The position numbers and the translations under genes are program-made. Of a stretch of DNA of 57,739 nucleotides, positions 36,441-43,641 are shown piece after piece (within the stretch, counting starts at the first letter, position 1; each line of letters begins with the position of its first letter). This DNA comes from Eubacteriaceae bacterium. Its GTDB lineage: Bacteria > Bacillota > Clostridia > Peptostreptococcales > Anaerovoracaceae. The notes beneath the pieces were generated by a model that saw only the letters and a program-made list of their open reading frames with translations, searched no databases and had not been told where the DNA came from. The stretch is taken from the NCBI GenBank assembly GCA_029012125.1, contig JAQXLM010000040.1, positions 1-57,739 of the forward strand. The letters are read 5' to 3'.

Positions 36441-37547
36441 TTATATCTCCAGAAGCAGGCTGTGAAGAAGAATCAGTCTTTCTTCTATGGTTGAAAGAAT
36501 CAGATACTCGTCATCTCGATGCATGTTGTCTCCGCAAGGACCGCATCCGCAGATTGTTGGTACACCCATGCCTGCGATAAAGTTTGCATCCGACAGTCCT
36601 CCTGTTTCAACCCAGCCGATTGTCATACCGTGCTTTGCCGCTACATCATCCACATGTTCAATCATCTTCTGAGTCTGCGATGAAGGATTCATAGGCATTA
36701 CAACGCCAAAAATATCAGCTTTTGCCGTAACACCCTTCACGGAAACATTTGCTTCCAGTTCTCTTACTGCAGCACAAAGCTTTTCGTATTCGGATTTCTG
36801 CGTGAATCTTACATCAAAATGAACCTTTGCATAATCAGGTATAACGTTTGATGCTTTACCACCGCTGATTACACCTGCATTTACAGATGTGCCCTCTTCC
36901 AGATTCTGCAGAGCCGAAAGCTCAGTAATCCATCTTGCCGCCTCAAGGATTGCATTGGCACCTTTTTCCGGCTCAACTCCTGCATGAGAAGCCACTCCGA
37001 AGAATTCAACTATCAGATCCATGCAGCCTTTACGAGCCTTTACAAATTTTCCGCCAAGACGTCCGGGTTCTAAAACAAGACAGTTCTTACTCATTTCTGC
37101 AAGCTCTTCAAACCAGGCTTCAGATCTGTATGAGCCGGTTTCCTCATCTCCGTTAAAAGCACAGCATATCTTCAATTCAGGTCTGTCCACTGCAAGCTGT
37201 CTTACCAGATGAATGGCAGTCATCAGACCTGCCTTCATGTCCAGAACACCGGGTCCGTATGCGTTTACACCGTCTTCTCTGTATGGACGCTTTGCTGCTG
37301 TTCCATCCTCAAATACGGTGTCCATATGCCCAACCAGCATCACATCACATGGATTCTCACGGGACATATCAAAATTTACTGCCTGTATTCTGGTGCCTTC
37401 ATCAAAGGTTTCAACCCGGAATCCGATTTCCTCAAGCTTTTCCGTAAGCTTTTTACCGACTGCAGCAACACCTTCCATGTTCTCTGTACCACTGTCAATA
37501 TTAACTAACTCTTCAAGTTCTTTCTTAAACAGTTCAATGTTCCACAT
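36441..37547 (-). CDS. M20 family metallopeptidase (carboxypeptidase G2-like)
   Basis: The start at ATG 37547 follows a near-perfect GAGGAGGG site; the longer frame adds 21 unsupported residues. The 368-residue protein shows the dizinc motif set: LVGHMDTVF, GVLDMKAGLMTAIH, NGDEETGS and LEPGR, with a lid domain containing FGVASHAGVEPEKGANAI. M20 enzymes of this type remove C-terminal or acyl-linked amino acids, such as glutamate from folates or aminoacyl amides. It is first in the M20-YkgJ-CoA-transferase-nhaC operon, divergent from an AEC transporter. Confidence 0.87.
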   Translation of the reverse strand: MWNIELFKKELEELVNIDSGTENMEGVAAVGKKLTEKLEEIGFRVETFDEGTRIQAVNFDMSRENPCDVMLVGHMDTVFEDGTAAKRPYREDGVNAYGPGVLDMKAGLMTAIHLVRQLAVDRPELKICCAFNGDEETGSYRSEAWFEELAEMSKNCLVLEPGRLGGKFVKARKGCMDLIVEFFGVASHAGVEPEKGANAILEAARWITELSALQNLEEGTSVNAGVISGGKASNVIPDYAKVHFDVRFTQKSEYEKLCAAVRELEANVSVKGVTAKADIFGVVMPMNPSSQTQKMIEHVDDVAAKHGMTIGWVETGGLSDANFIAGMGVPTICGCGPCGDNMHRDDEYLILSTIEERLILLHSLLLEI

Positions 37548-37578
37548 AAATACCCTCCTCATTAATTGCTCATTGTCT

Positions 37579-37607
37579 ATTTTACTATAATTAAAGCTTT
37601 TAGCCAA
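37579..37607 (-). promoter_or_regulatory. Promoter of the M20-nhaC operon
   Basis: On the minus strand TTGGCT (37607-37602) and TAAAAT (37584-37579) are 17 bases apart. The -35 box is seven bases from that of the divergent AEC gene. Confidence 0.55.
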
Positions 37608-37614
37608 CATGATA

Positions 37615-37644
37615 TTTACATTGAAATGATATAAGTGGTAAAAT
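37615..37644 (+). promoter_or_regulatory. Promoter of the AEC transporter gene
   Basis: TTTACA (37615-37620) and TAAAAT (37639-37644) are 18 bases apart, about 30 bases upstream of the ATG. Confidence 0.55.
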
Positions 37645-37672
37645 AGTTACGATATTATTTGAGGAGAGGTTA

Positions 37673-38620
37673 ATGTTAACAAATCTGATTTTTTGTCTAA
37701 ATGCCGTCATTCCCATTTTTATGATGATGATTCTGGGAATGATTTTTATGAAAACAAAGCTTTTCAATGATGAGTTTGTGTCAAAGCTCAATGCATTTGT
37801 ATTCAAGGTTGCTCTGCCTGTTCTGGTTTTTAATGACCTGAGACAGGAAGATTTCCACCAGATCTGGGATACAGGATACGTGCTGTTCTGCTTTGGGGCT
37901 ACAGCTCTTTCCATAGCTATTTCCGCACTTATTTCCCTGGTAATAAAGAACACCGGCCAGCGGGGAGAATTTATCCAGATTTCCTATAGAAGCAGTGCCG
38001 CCATAATGGGAATTGCACTGGTTTACAACCTTTACGGAAAAGCCGGCATGACGCCTTTGATGATAATAGGCTCGGTGCCGCTTTACAATATAATGGCAGT
38101 TGTGGTTCTGTCCGTATTCAATCCGGAGCATGAGCCTGTTGACAGCGCTCTGCTTAAGAAAACCTTTATGAATGTTTTGAAAAACCCTATAATCTGGGGT
38201 GTCTTTGCCGGACTGGCATGGTCTCTGATAGATGTAGAAATGCCTGTTATATGTGATACGACTCTCGGATATATAGGAAGACTTGCCACACCTCTGGGAC
38301 TTATGGCCATGGGGGCTTCATTTGATATAGGAAAAGCCCGCAAAAGTATCGGTTTTGCAGGCTTAGGTGCATTTATGAAGCTGATAGGTCTGGGACTTAT
38401 ATTTGTCCCTGCAGCAGCTATGCTTGGTTATACCGGTCAGAAGCTCGTAGCAATTCTCATAATGTGCTGCTCACCGGCCACAGTAAGCTGTTATATCATG
38501 GCGAAAAACCTGGGTCACGACGGTACCCTGACCTCCAGTGGAGTCATGCTGTCCACCGGCTTCAGTGCCTTTACCCTTACAGTATGGCTATTCGCTGTTA
38601 AGTGCCTGGGCCTTATGTAA
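37673..38620 (+). CDS. AEC family transporter (auxin efflux carrier type)
   Basis: The 315-residue protein has about ten membrane segments in two halves, with NAVIPIFMMMILGMIFMKTKLF at the start and LIMCCSPATVSCYIMAKNLGHD near the end, both characteristic of bacterial AEC permeases. These usually export or take up organic acids such as malate. GAGGAGAGG precedes the ATG. It is divergent from the M20 operon and could share regulation with it. Confidence 0.87.
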   Translation: MLTNLIFCLNAVIPIFMMMILGMIFMKTKLFNDEFVSKLNAFVFKVALPVLVFNDLRQEDFHQIWDTGYVLFCFGATALSIAISALISLVIKNTGQRGEFIQISYRSSAAIMGIALVYNLYGKAGMTPLMIIGSVPLYNIMAVVVLSVFNPEHEPVDSALLKKTFMNVLKNPIIWGVFAGLAWSLIDVEMPVICDTTLGYIGRLATPLGLMAMGASFDIGKARKSIGFAGLGAFMKLIGLGLIFVPAAAMLGYTGQKLVAILIMCCSPATVSCYIMAKNLGHDGTLTSSGVMLSTGFSAFTLTVWLFAVKCLGLM

Positions 38621-38622
38621 TC

Positions 38623-38946
38623 CTAGAACACCATGTATTTAAAGTAAACAAAGATAAACAGCACTCCTCCTGCCATATCAAGGAGAGAGAACAGAACTGT
38701 CAGAACCCGATTGGATTTCTCTCTTGAATCCTTCAGTTTCTTCAATGCAAGCAGTCCGATAGGAAGTCCCAGCATTACACATATTGAACAGATTTTGATG
38801 ATTGCCTTTGCCATGGAAGGAAGGGCAGCAGCCACCTCCGGAGCAATAAACGCACCGGGAACTCCTATTACAGCTGCAGCCAGAGGAATGAGCGCCAGTG
38901 TAAAGTGTGCAGATAGTTTGTTTTTCTTTTCATCGTTATTACTCAT
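38623..38946 (-). CDS. Small membrane protein, unknown
   Basis: The 107-residue protein has a short charged N-terminus (MSNNDEKKNK) and three hydrophobic segments (residues ~14-32, ~46-66, ~84-105). AAAGGGA precedes the ATG. It is convergent with the AEC gene, with two bases between stops. I recognise no family; a general membrane role is all that can be said. Confidence 0.6.
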   Translation of the reverse strand: MSNNDEKKNKLSAHFTLALIPLAAAVIGVPGAFIAPEVAAALPSMAKAIIKICSICVMLGLPIGLLALKKLKDSREKSNRVLTVLFSLLDMAGGVLFIFVYFKYMVF

Positions 38947-39002
38947 GTTAAATTGTCCCTTTCAGTTATTTCATAGGGATATTATATCAAAGGAGGCTTC
39001 AT

Positions 39003-39596
39003 ATGTCTAACATTGTCTATGATTATTTTGGCGGTCTGTATATTAATCTGACCAATAAGTGTCCTTGCGCCTGTGAATTCTGCATCAAAAACTTCACAGA
39101 TGGACTGGGAACTGCAGATTCCCTGCTTCTTGAAAGAGAACCTTCCGTAGAGGAAGTTCTGGATGAACTTAAGAATTGGAATATTGACAGCTATGACGAG
39201 GTTGTCTTCTGTGGCTATGGGGAGCCTACGGAAAGACTTGATGATCTGCTAAGCATAGCAAGGGATATCAAAGCCAAGCATGATGTAAAAATTAGAATCA
39301 ACACCATCGGCCTTGCTGATTTGAGATACGGTCGCGATACCACTCCAGAACTTGAGGGCGTGATAGATGCAGTTAATGTCAGCATGAACGAAGCCGATTC
39401 AGAGCATTACGAGGCTTTATGCCATCCTGAATACGGCGCAGATGCTTATCCTGCAATGCTTGACTACATAAAAAGATTAAAGAAACATGTACCTCATGTA
39501 ACCGCTTCCGTAGTAAGAGGAAGCCTGTCTCAGGATGCAATAAATGTCTGTACTGACAGAGCTGCTGAGCTTGGAATCGGATTCAGGGTAAGATAA
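39003..39596 (+). CDS. Radical SAM protein of the TatD-nuclease-associated type
   Basis: The 197-residue protein has the cluster motif CPCACEFCIKNF (about 19-30), a GYGEPTERLDDL segment and INTIGLADL. The short length and sequence match small radical SAM proteins often encoded beside TatD nucleases; their reaction is not known to me. AAAGGAGG precedes the ATG. No TatD-type gene is adjacent: the nearest amidohydrolase-fold genes are at 40617 and 53227. The next gene downstream starts 219 bases away after a structured leader. Confidence 0.82.
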   Translation: MSNIVYDYFGGLYINLTNKCPCACEFCIKNFTDGLGTADSLLLEREPSVEEVLDELKNWNIDSYDEVVFCGYGEPTERLDDLLSIARDIKAKHDVKIRINTIGLADLRYGRDTTPELEGVIDAVNVSMNEADSEHYEALCHPEYGADAYPAMLDYIKRLKKHVPHVTASVVRGSLSQDAINVCTDRAAELGIGFRVR

Positions 39597-39600
39597 TCAT

Positions 39601-39629
39601 TTGTTCTTGCACCTTACGATTATTATATA
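39601..39629 (+). promoter_or_regulatory. Possible promoter of the B3/B4 leader
   Basis: TTGTTC (39601-39606) and TATATA (39624-39629) are 17 bases apart, immediately after the radical SAM stop. It would give a leader of roughly 180 bases. Confidence 0.4.
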
Positions 39630-39632
39630 GGA

Positions 39633-39815
39633 AACAATAATATGTACCATTTATTCTAAAAAAAATCATACCTTAATGACTTTTAGTATGATATATTGTT
39701 GTAAATTAATAAGTTATACCGCCACCGGGTGGTAGTGCAAAGGCACTCGTGCACGCATCGTTAGGTCTTAGAAGATGTGTGAACGAGTTTTTTATTATTG
39801 AAGGAGGTAATTATA
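39633..39815 (+). promoter_or_regulatory. Structured leader of the B3/B4 gene, riboswitch- or T-box-like
   Basis: Three layers can be seen. An outer stem pairs AACAATAATAT (39633-39643) with ATATATTGTT (39691-39700) around an inner hairpin (ATCATAC 39665-39671 with GTATGAT 39686-39692). GGGTGGTA (39727-39734) precedes a small hairpin GTGC-AAAG-GCAC (39735-39746). A terminator stem follows at 39746-39787. GGGTGGTA placed just before a terminator recalls the T-box element, whose UGGN binds the tRNA ACCA end, but the next bases are GTGC rather than the consensus CCGCG, and I cannot find canonical stem I motifs. The class is therefore open. Confidence 0.5.
39746..39793 (+). terminator. Attenuator-type terminator before the B3/B4 gene
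   Basis: A 14-base stem (39746-39759 with 39774-39787, one mismatch and one G-T pair) closes a 14-base loop and is followed by six Ts. It ends only eight bases before the GGAGG ribosome site, so it must be overcome for expression. Its left arm begins with the base that closes the upstream GTGC/GCAC hairpin, so the two structures are close to mutually exclusive. Confidence 0.78.
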
Positions 39816-40526
39816 ATGAAAAAATTTATCATTGACCCGTCATTCCTCGAAATATTTCCTGATGCCAGAATCGGCATTATCGTCTGCAACGGAATTGACA
39901 GCAGAACCAAGGATGAAAACAGATACGCTGCTTATCTGAAAGACTGTCAGGATGCCGCTCAGGTTCATATTTCTGCTCCTGAATTCATTCAGAATCCGGT
40001 CATAAAAACCTGGCGTGAGGCCTTCTATAAGTTCAAGACAAAAAAAGGTGCAAGATGTTCTATAGAAGCACTTCTTAAGAGAGTTTCCAAGGGCGAAATC
40101 TTAAGACCGATCATCCCTCTGGTTGACATTTACAACGGAATTTCCCTGAAGTATGGGGTTCCTGTAGGTGGCGAGGATATAGATAAGATACGTGGCGACA
40201 TAAAGCTCACGATTGCAGAAGGAGGCGAGGAATTTATTACATATGGCAGTGATAAGAGCGAGCCTCCATATGAAGGTGAAGTCGTTTATAAGGATGACTG
40301 TGGTGCAATATGCAGATGCTTTAACTGGAGAGAATCTGTCAGAACCATGCTTACAGAAGAAACGGTAAACGCTTTTATGTGCTTGGAAGCTGTTGATGCA
40401 TCAGGTGAAGATACATTAAGAGAAGCTACTGAACAGTTGAAAGCTTTGATAGAAGCTGAGCTGGGAGGAACCTGCCGGATGCACATTTTAAGTAAAGACT
40501 GTCCTGAAGCTGTAATCGAGCCCTGA
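39816..40526 (+). CDS. B3/B4 tRNA-binding-domain protein
   Basis: Starting at ATG 39816, which has GGAGGT at ideal spacing, the 236-residue protein contains the B3/B4 fold of the PheRS beta subunit: RIGIIVCNGID, RCSIEALLKRVSKGEILRPIIPLVDIYNGISLKYGVPVGGEDID and CRCFNWRESVRTMLTEET. In PheRS this domain edits mischarged tRNA; free-standing proteins may be trans-editing or unrelated substrate-binding proteins. No anticodon or catalytic aminoacylation domain is present. A structured leader lies immediately upstream, and a YtcJ-type gene follows after 90 bases. Confidence 0.78.
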   Translation: MKKFIIDPSFLEIFPDARIGIIVCNGIDSRTKDENRYAAYLKDCQDAAQVHISAPEFIQNPVIKTWREAFYKFKTKKGARCSIEALLKRVSKGEILRPIIPLVDIYNGISLKYGVPVGGEDIDKIRGDIKLTIAEGGEEFITYGSDKSEPPYEGEVVYKDDCGAICRCFNWRESVRTMLTEETVNAFMCLEAVDASGEDTLREATEQLKALIEAELGGTCRMHILSKDCPEAVIEP

Positions 40527-40565
40527 TTGAATAAAAAAAGTCCGGAAAGCTCTGTTTTTATTATG

Positions 40566-40594
40566 TTGCAATGGGGAGTTTAAAATTGTATTAT
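40566..40594 (+). promoter_or_regulatory. Promoter of the YtcJ-like gene
   Basis: TTGCAA (40566-40571) and TATTAT (40589-40594) are 17 bases apart, 22 bases before the ATG. TTAGGAGGT gives a strong ribosome site. Confidence 0.5.
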
Positions 40595-40616
40595 ATATCT
40601 GTTAGGAGGTGCTTTA

Positions 40617-42023
40617 ATGGCATTTGGATTTTTAAAGAAGAAAAACTACGCAGATATAATTTACATGAACGGACACATATACACCCAGGATCCGGCATTC
40701 CCATGGGCATCTGCCGTTGCATGCAAGGAGGGAAAAATCCTTGCCGTAGGCGATTTTGAGGCTATGGACCAGCTTATGGATGAAGATACGGAAACCTTCG
40801 ATTTAGAAGAGCAGTACATGTTCCCGGGCTTTATCGATGCCCACGGAACTCCGGCCATGAAGGTAATGGAGGAAAAGTATCTGGCCCTGGATCAGAGATG
40901 GGACATGGACACCTGCCTGGAAATGCTTCACGATTACGCTGAGGATAATGAGGGTGCGGATATACTGTTCGGATACGGTTTTAACGAAAGTATTCTTAAG
41001 AGCTTTGACGATAGCGAGTCAGCCTGCAGAAGACTGGATGAAATATCGACGGAAACACCTATACTGCTTATGGGAGCATCAGGGGTTCATTTCTGGTTCA
41101 ACTCCCTTGCCGCTGCAATACTGGAGCAGTCCGCATCAGATGACGGAGTACTTCATATTACACCAACCTACATCATGAACACCTTCTGTCCAATTGATTT
41201 TGAAGAGGTAGAAGCTGACGCTACTGCATTCCAGAATCACCTTTGTGAGAAGGGTATCACTTCCGTTCTTAACCTGAACACACCGGACTATTTCAGCAAT
41301 CTGTATCAGGATACGCTAATTGCACTGGAGGGTGAAAGCGAGCCTATCAAATCACGTTTTCACAGTACCCTGTTTATCAACAGACCTTTCAATCCTGATA
41401 TAGTTATGGCAAGACTGAACGCCATGAAAACAAACTGTATGGAGCTTCAGGGGCTTATTACAGCCGATACACTTAAAATTGAAATGTGCAACGATGAGAA
41501 CCTTTCATACTTCTCTCAGAATGCACTGGACACAATATGCACGCCTGTAGCTGACAGAGGCTACAACATTCATATCGATGCCGCAGACGATGAATCTGCG
41601 GAAAAGGCAGCAAACACATTCAGAATGCTTCGTAAAAAAGGCTACACAAATAACACCTTCGTTCTTGCGACAAAATCTGATGTGGATTGCTCAGGTGATG
41701 ACCATATTCCGTTTATCAAAACCTGGCCTACGGATTACCTTAACAGATTTGTTTTCGGCAACTGTCACACTATCAAAGAAGCCATCGACCTCTTCACTGT
41801 TGATGCTGCAGAAATCATCGGAAAAAGTGATGAGCTTGGTACCATAGAAAAGGGAAAGCTGGCTGATTTTACCGTATTTGAAAATAATCCATTCGACATG
41901 ACTCTTCAGAAGTTCTCCAACTCCCTGGCAAGTCTTGTCATCGTTGATGAGATGATTATTTACAGTGAGGAAGAAGCGGCAAAGGATGAGATGTGTGAAA
42001 TGCTTTTCAGCATGCAGATGTAA
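40617..42023 (+). CDS. YtcJ-type amidohydrolase homologue lacking the HxH metal motif
   Basis: The 468-residue protein follows the YtcJ/amidohydrolase-3 pattern: ADIIYMNGHIYTQDPAFPWASAVACKEGKILAVGD, MFPGFIDAHG, and the closing TVDAAEIIGKSDELGTIEKGKLADFTVFENNPFD. The usual DAHxH is D74-AHGT, so the second metal-binding histidine is Thr78. The later ligand regions (HIDAADDES for HAIGD-type; FVLATKSDVD for the LxHC region) are also poor. It is shorter than typical YtcJ (about 530-570). It may be a non-catalytic homologue or use another mechanism. A strong terminator follows. Confidence 0.75.
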   Translation: MAFGFLKKKNYADIIYMNGHIYTQDPAFPWASAVACKEGKILAVGDFEAMDQLMDEDTETFDLEEQYMFPGFIDAHGTPAMKVMEEKYLALDQRWDMDTCLEMLHDYAEDNEGADILFGYGFNESILKSFDDSESACRRLDEISTETPILLMGASGVHFWFNSLAAAILEQSASDDGVLHITPTYIMNTFCPIDFEEVEADATAFQNHLCEKGITSVLNLNTPDYFSNLYQDTLIALEGESEPIKSRFHSTLFINRPFNPDIVMARLNAMKTNCMELQGLITADTLKIEMCNDENLSYFSQNALDTICTPVADRGYNIHIDAADDESAEKAANTFRMLRKKGYTNNTFVLATKSDVDCSGDDHIPFIKTWPTDYLNRFVFGNCHTIKEAIDLFTVDAAEIIGKSDELGTIEKGKLADFTVFENNPFDMTLQKFSNSLASLVIVDEMIIYSEEEAAKDEMCEMLFSMQM

Positions 42024-42051
42024 CAGTATGGTTAAGTACATAATTCAATAT

Positions 42052-42096
42052 AAACTAAAACAGAAACCTCAACGAATGTGGTTTCTGTTTTAGTTT
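42052..42096. terminator. Bidirectional terminator, 17-base perfect stem
   Basis: AAACTAAAACAGAAACC (42052-42068) pairs perfectly with 42080-42096 across an 11-base loop. The arms are A- and T-rich at the outer ends, so it serves both the YtcJ-like gene and the convergent symporter operon. Confidence 0.85.
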
Positions 42097-42142
42097 TGGG
42101 TAGATAGATTTATTATTTAGTTGCAATAGTTATTTTACTGTT

Positions 42143-43585
42143 CTATTCTTCATAGAAAACCTTGAAGTTTTCGTCCACTTTACCTTTGCCCAGGTATCTT
42201 GCATTGTAGTCCTTAATCAAAGCGGTGAACTTTGGAGTCAGGATGAATAATGCAAGGATGTTAATGAAGATTGGAAGTGCTACTCCTGCATCGGAGATCA
42301 GCCATACTGTTGTTCCTGAGAATTCGTTGAATACTGCTACCAGTACAAGAATTAAGCTTGGTAGCGGATAAGTCCACTTGTAGAACAACAATGCATACTT
42401 CTTAATCTTGGATTCGCCAACAACATAACGAAGTACTACTTCGATCTGAGCATACAGTCCGCTGGATGTTGTGATACCGAACAGGAATACGCCGATTGCA
42501 AGAATGATTCTTCCTGCTGAGCCGATACCTACTTCAAATGCTGATAAAGTAAGCTCTGCTCCGTCTAAACCGCTGTTCCACTGTCCTGTAACCATGATGA
42601 TCAGACAAGTCAGTGTGCAGATGATGAATGTGTCAACAAATACTTCAAATATACCCAGCATACCCTGCTTGATAGGGTGGTCTACCTTTGCTGAAGCGTG
42701 AATCATTGGAGCAGTACCCCAACCTGCTTCATTACTGAATACTGATCTTGCCATACCTGTTTTGATTGCTACAGACATTGCTGCTCCGGCAAATCCGCCT
42801 GTTGCTGCAGTTCCGCTGAATGCGCCCTGGAAAATAAGAGCGAAGCAGTGTGGAAGCTGATCGATGTTTCTCAGTACGATAAACAGTCCGCAAACCAGAT
42901 AGAATATGCACATGAATGGAACCAGGATACTTGCAATCTTACCTACGCTCTTGAAACCGCCACTGATCATTATGTAAAGTATTACAGTGAATACGATGGA
43001 AGTTCCAAGCATTCCGAATCCAAATGTTGTTGAAAGTGCTTCAGATACTGTATATGTCTGAATGTTGATGAAATAGCTTAGTGAGAAGCCTACTGCGAAC
43101 AGACAGCTCAGTACTTTGAATACTGCCTTCAGGTTGAGTTCTTCACCGATACCTTTTTTGATATAGTAGTTAGGTCCGCCGTATGCTTCGCCGTTTTCGT
43201 CATTTGATCTGTAGTGAACAGCAAGTGTGATTTCACAAGTTTTAATTACCATTCCGCAAAGTCCGGAGATCCACATCCAGAAGATAGCTCCGGGACCGCC
43301 TAATGCAAGTGCTGTAGCTACACCACCGATGTTACCTACACCGATAGTTGTTCCAAGTGCTGTACTCATCGCTTCGAAGGATGACAGTACACCTGCACTC
43401 TTATCATCTTTGTTCTTTCCGAAAATGTTTCCAAAGGCCTGCTTCATTGACATTCCGAAGCCTCTGAACTGGAAGAATCCACTTCTCAATGTAATATATA
43501 CACCGGCACCAAGAATGAATACTATTAGTGGCATGCCCCACATATAGTCATAAACGATTATGTTAATTAAAGTTTCAAAATCCAT
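42143..43585 (-). CDS. Sodium:alanine symporter family (AGCS) transporter
   Basis: From ATG 43585 (AGGAGGA upstream; the longer frame adds 12 residues) the protein is 480 residues with about 11 membrane segments. AGCS sequences include GTTIGVGNIGGVATALALGGPGAIFWMWISG, GPNYYIKKGIG and MARSVFSNEAGWGTAPMIHASA. AGCS proteins import small neutral amino acids such as alanine or glycine with Na+. It is the last gene of the operon with the RocB-like and DDAH-like genes, 56 bases after the RocB-like stop. Confidence 0.92.
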   Translation of the reverse strand: MDFETLINIIVYDYMWGMPLIVFILGAGVYITLRSGFFQFRGFGMSMKQAFGNIFGKNKDDKSAGVLSSFEAMSTALGTTIGVGNIGGVATALALGGPGAIFWMWISGLCGMVIKTCEITLAVHYRSNDENGEAYGGPNYYIKKGIGEELNLKAVFKVLSCLFAVGFSLSYFINIQTYTVSEALSTTFGFGMLGTSIVFTVILYIMISGGFKSVGKIASILVPFMCIFYLVCGLFIVLRNIDQLPHCFALIFQGAFSGTAATGGFAGAAMSVAIKTGMARSVFSNEAGWGTAPMIHASAKVDHPIKQGMLGIFEVFVDTFIICTLTCLIIMVTGQWNSGLDGAELTLSAFEVGIGSAGRIILAIGVFLFGITTSSGLYAQIEVVLRYVVGESKIKKYALLFYKWTYPLPSLILVLVAVFNEFSGTTVWLISDAGVALPIFINILALFILTPKFTALIKDYNARYLGKGKVDENFKVFYEE

Positions 43586-43641
43586 ATTGATCCTCCTATT
43601 CTGTTTCTGTACAACGTACATTTGTCGCTAAGGATTTTGAT

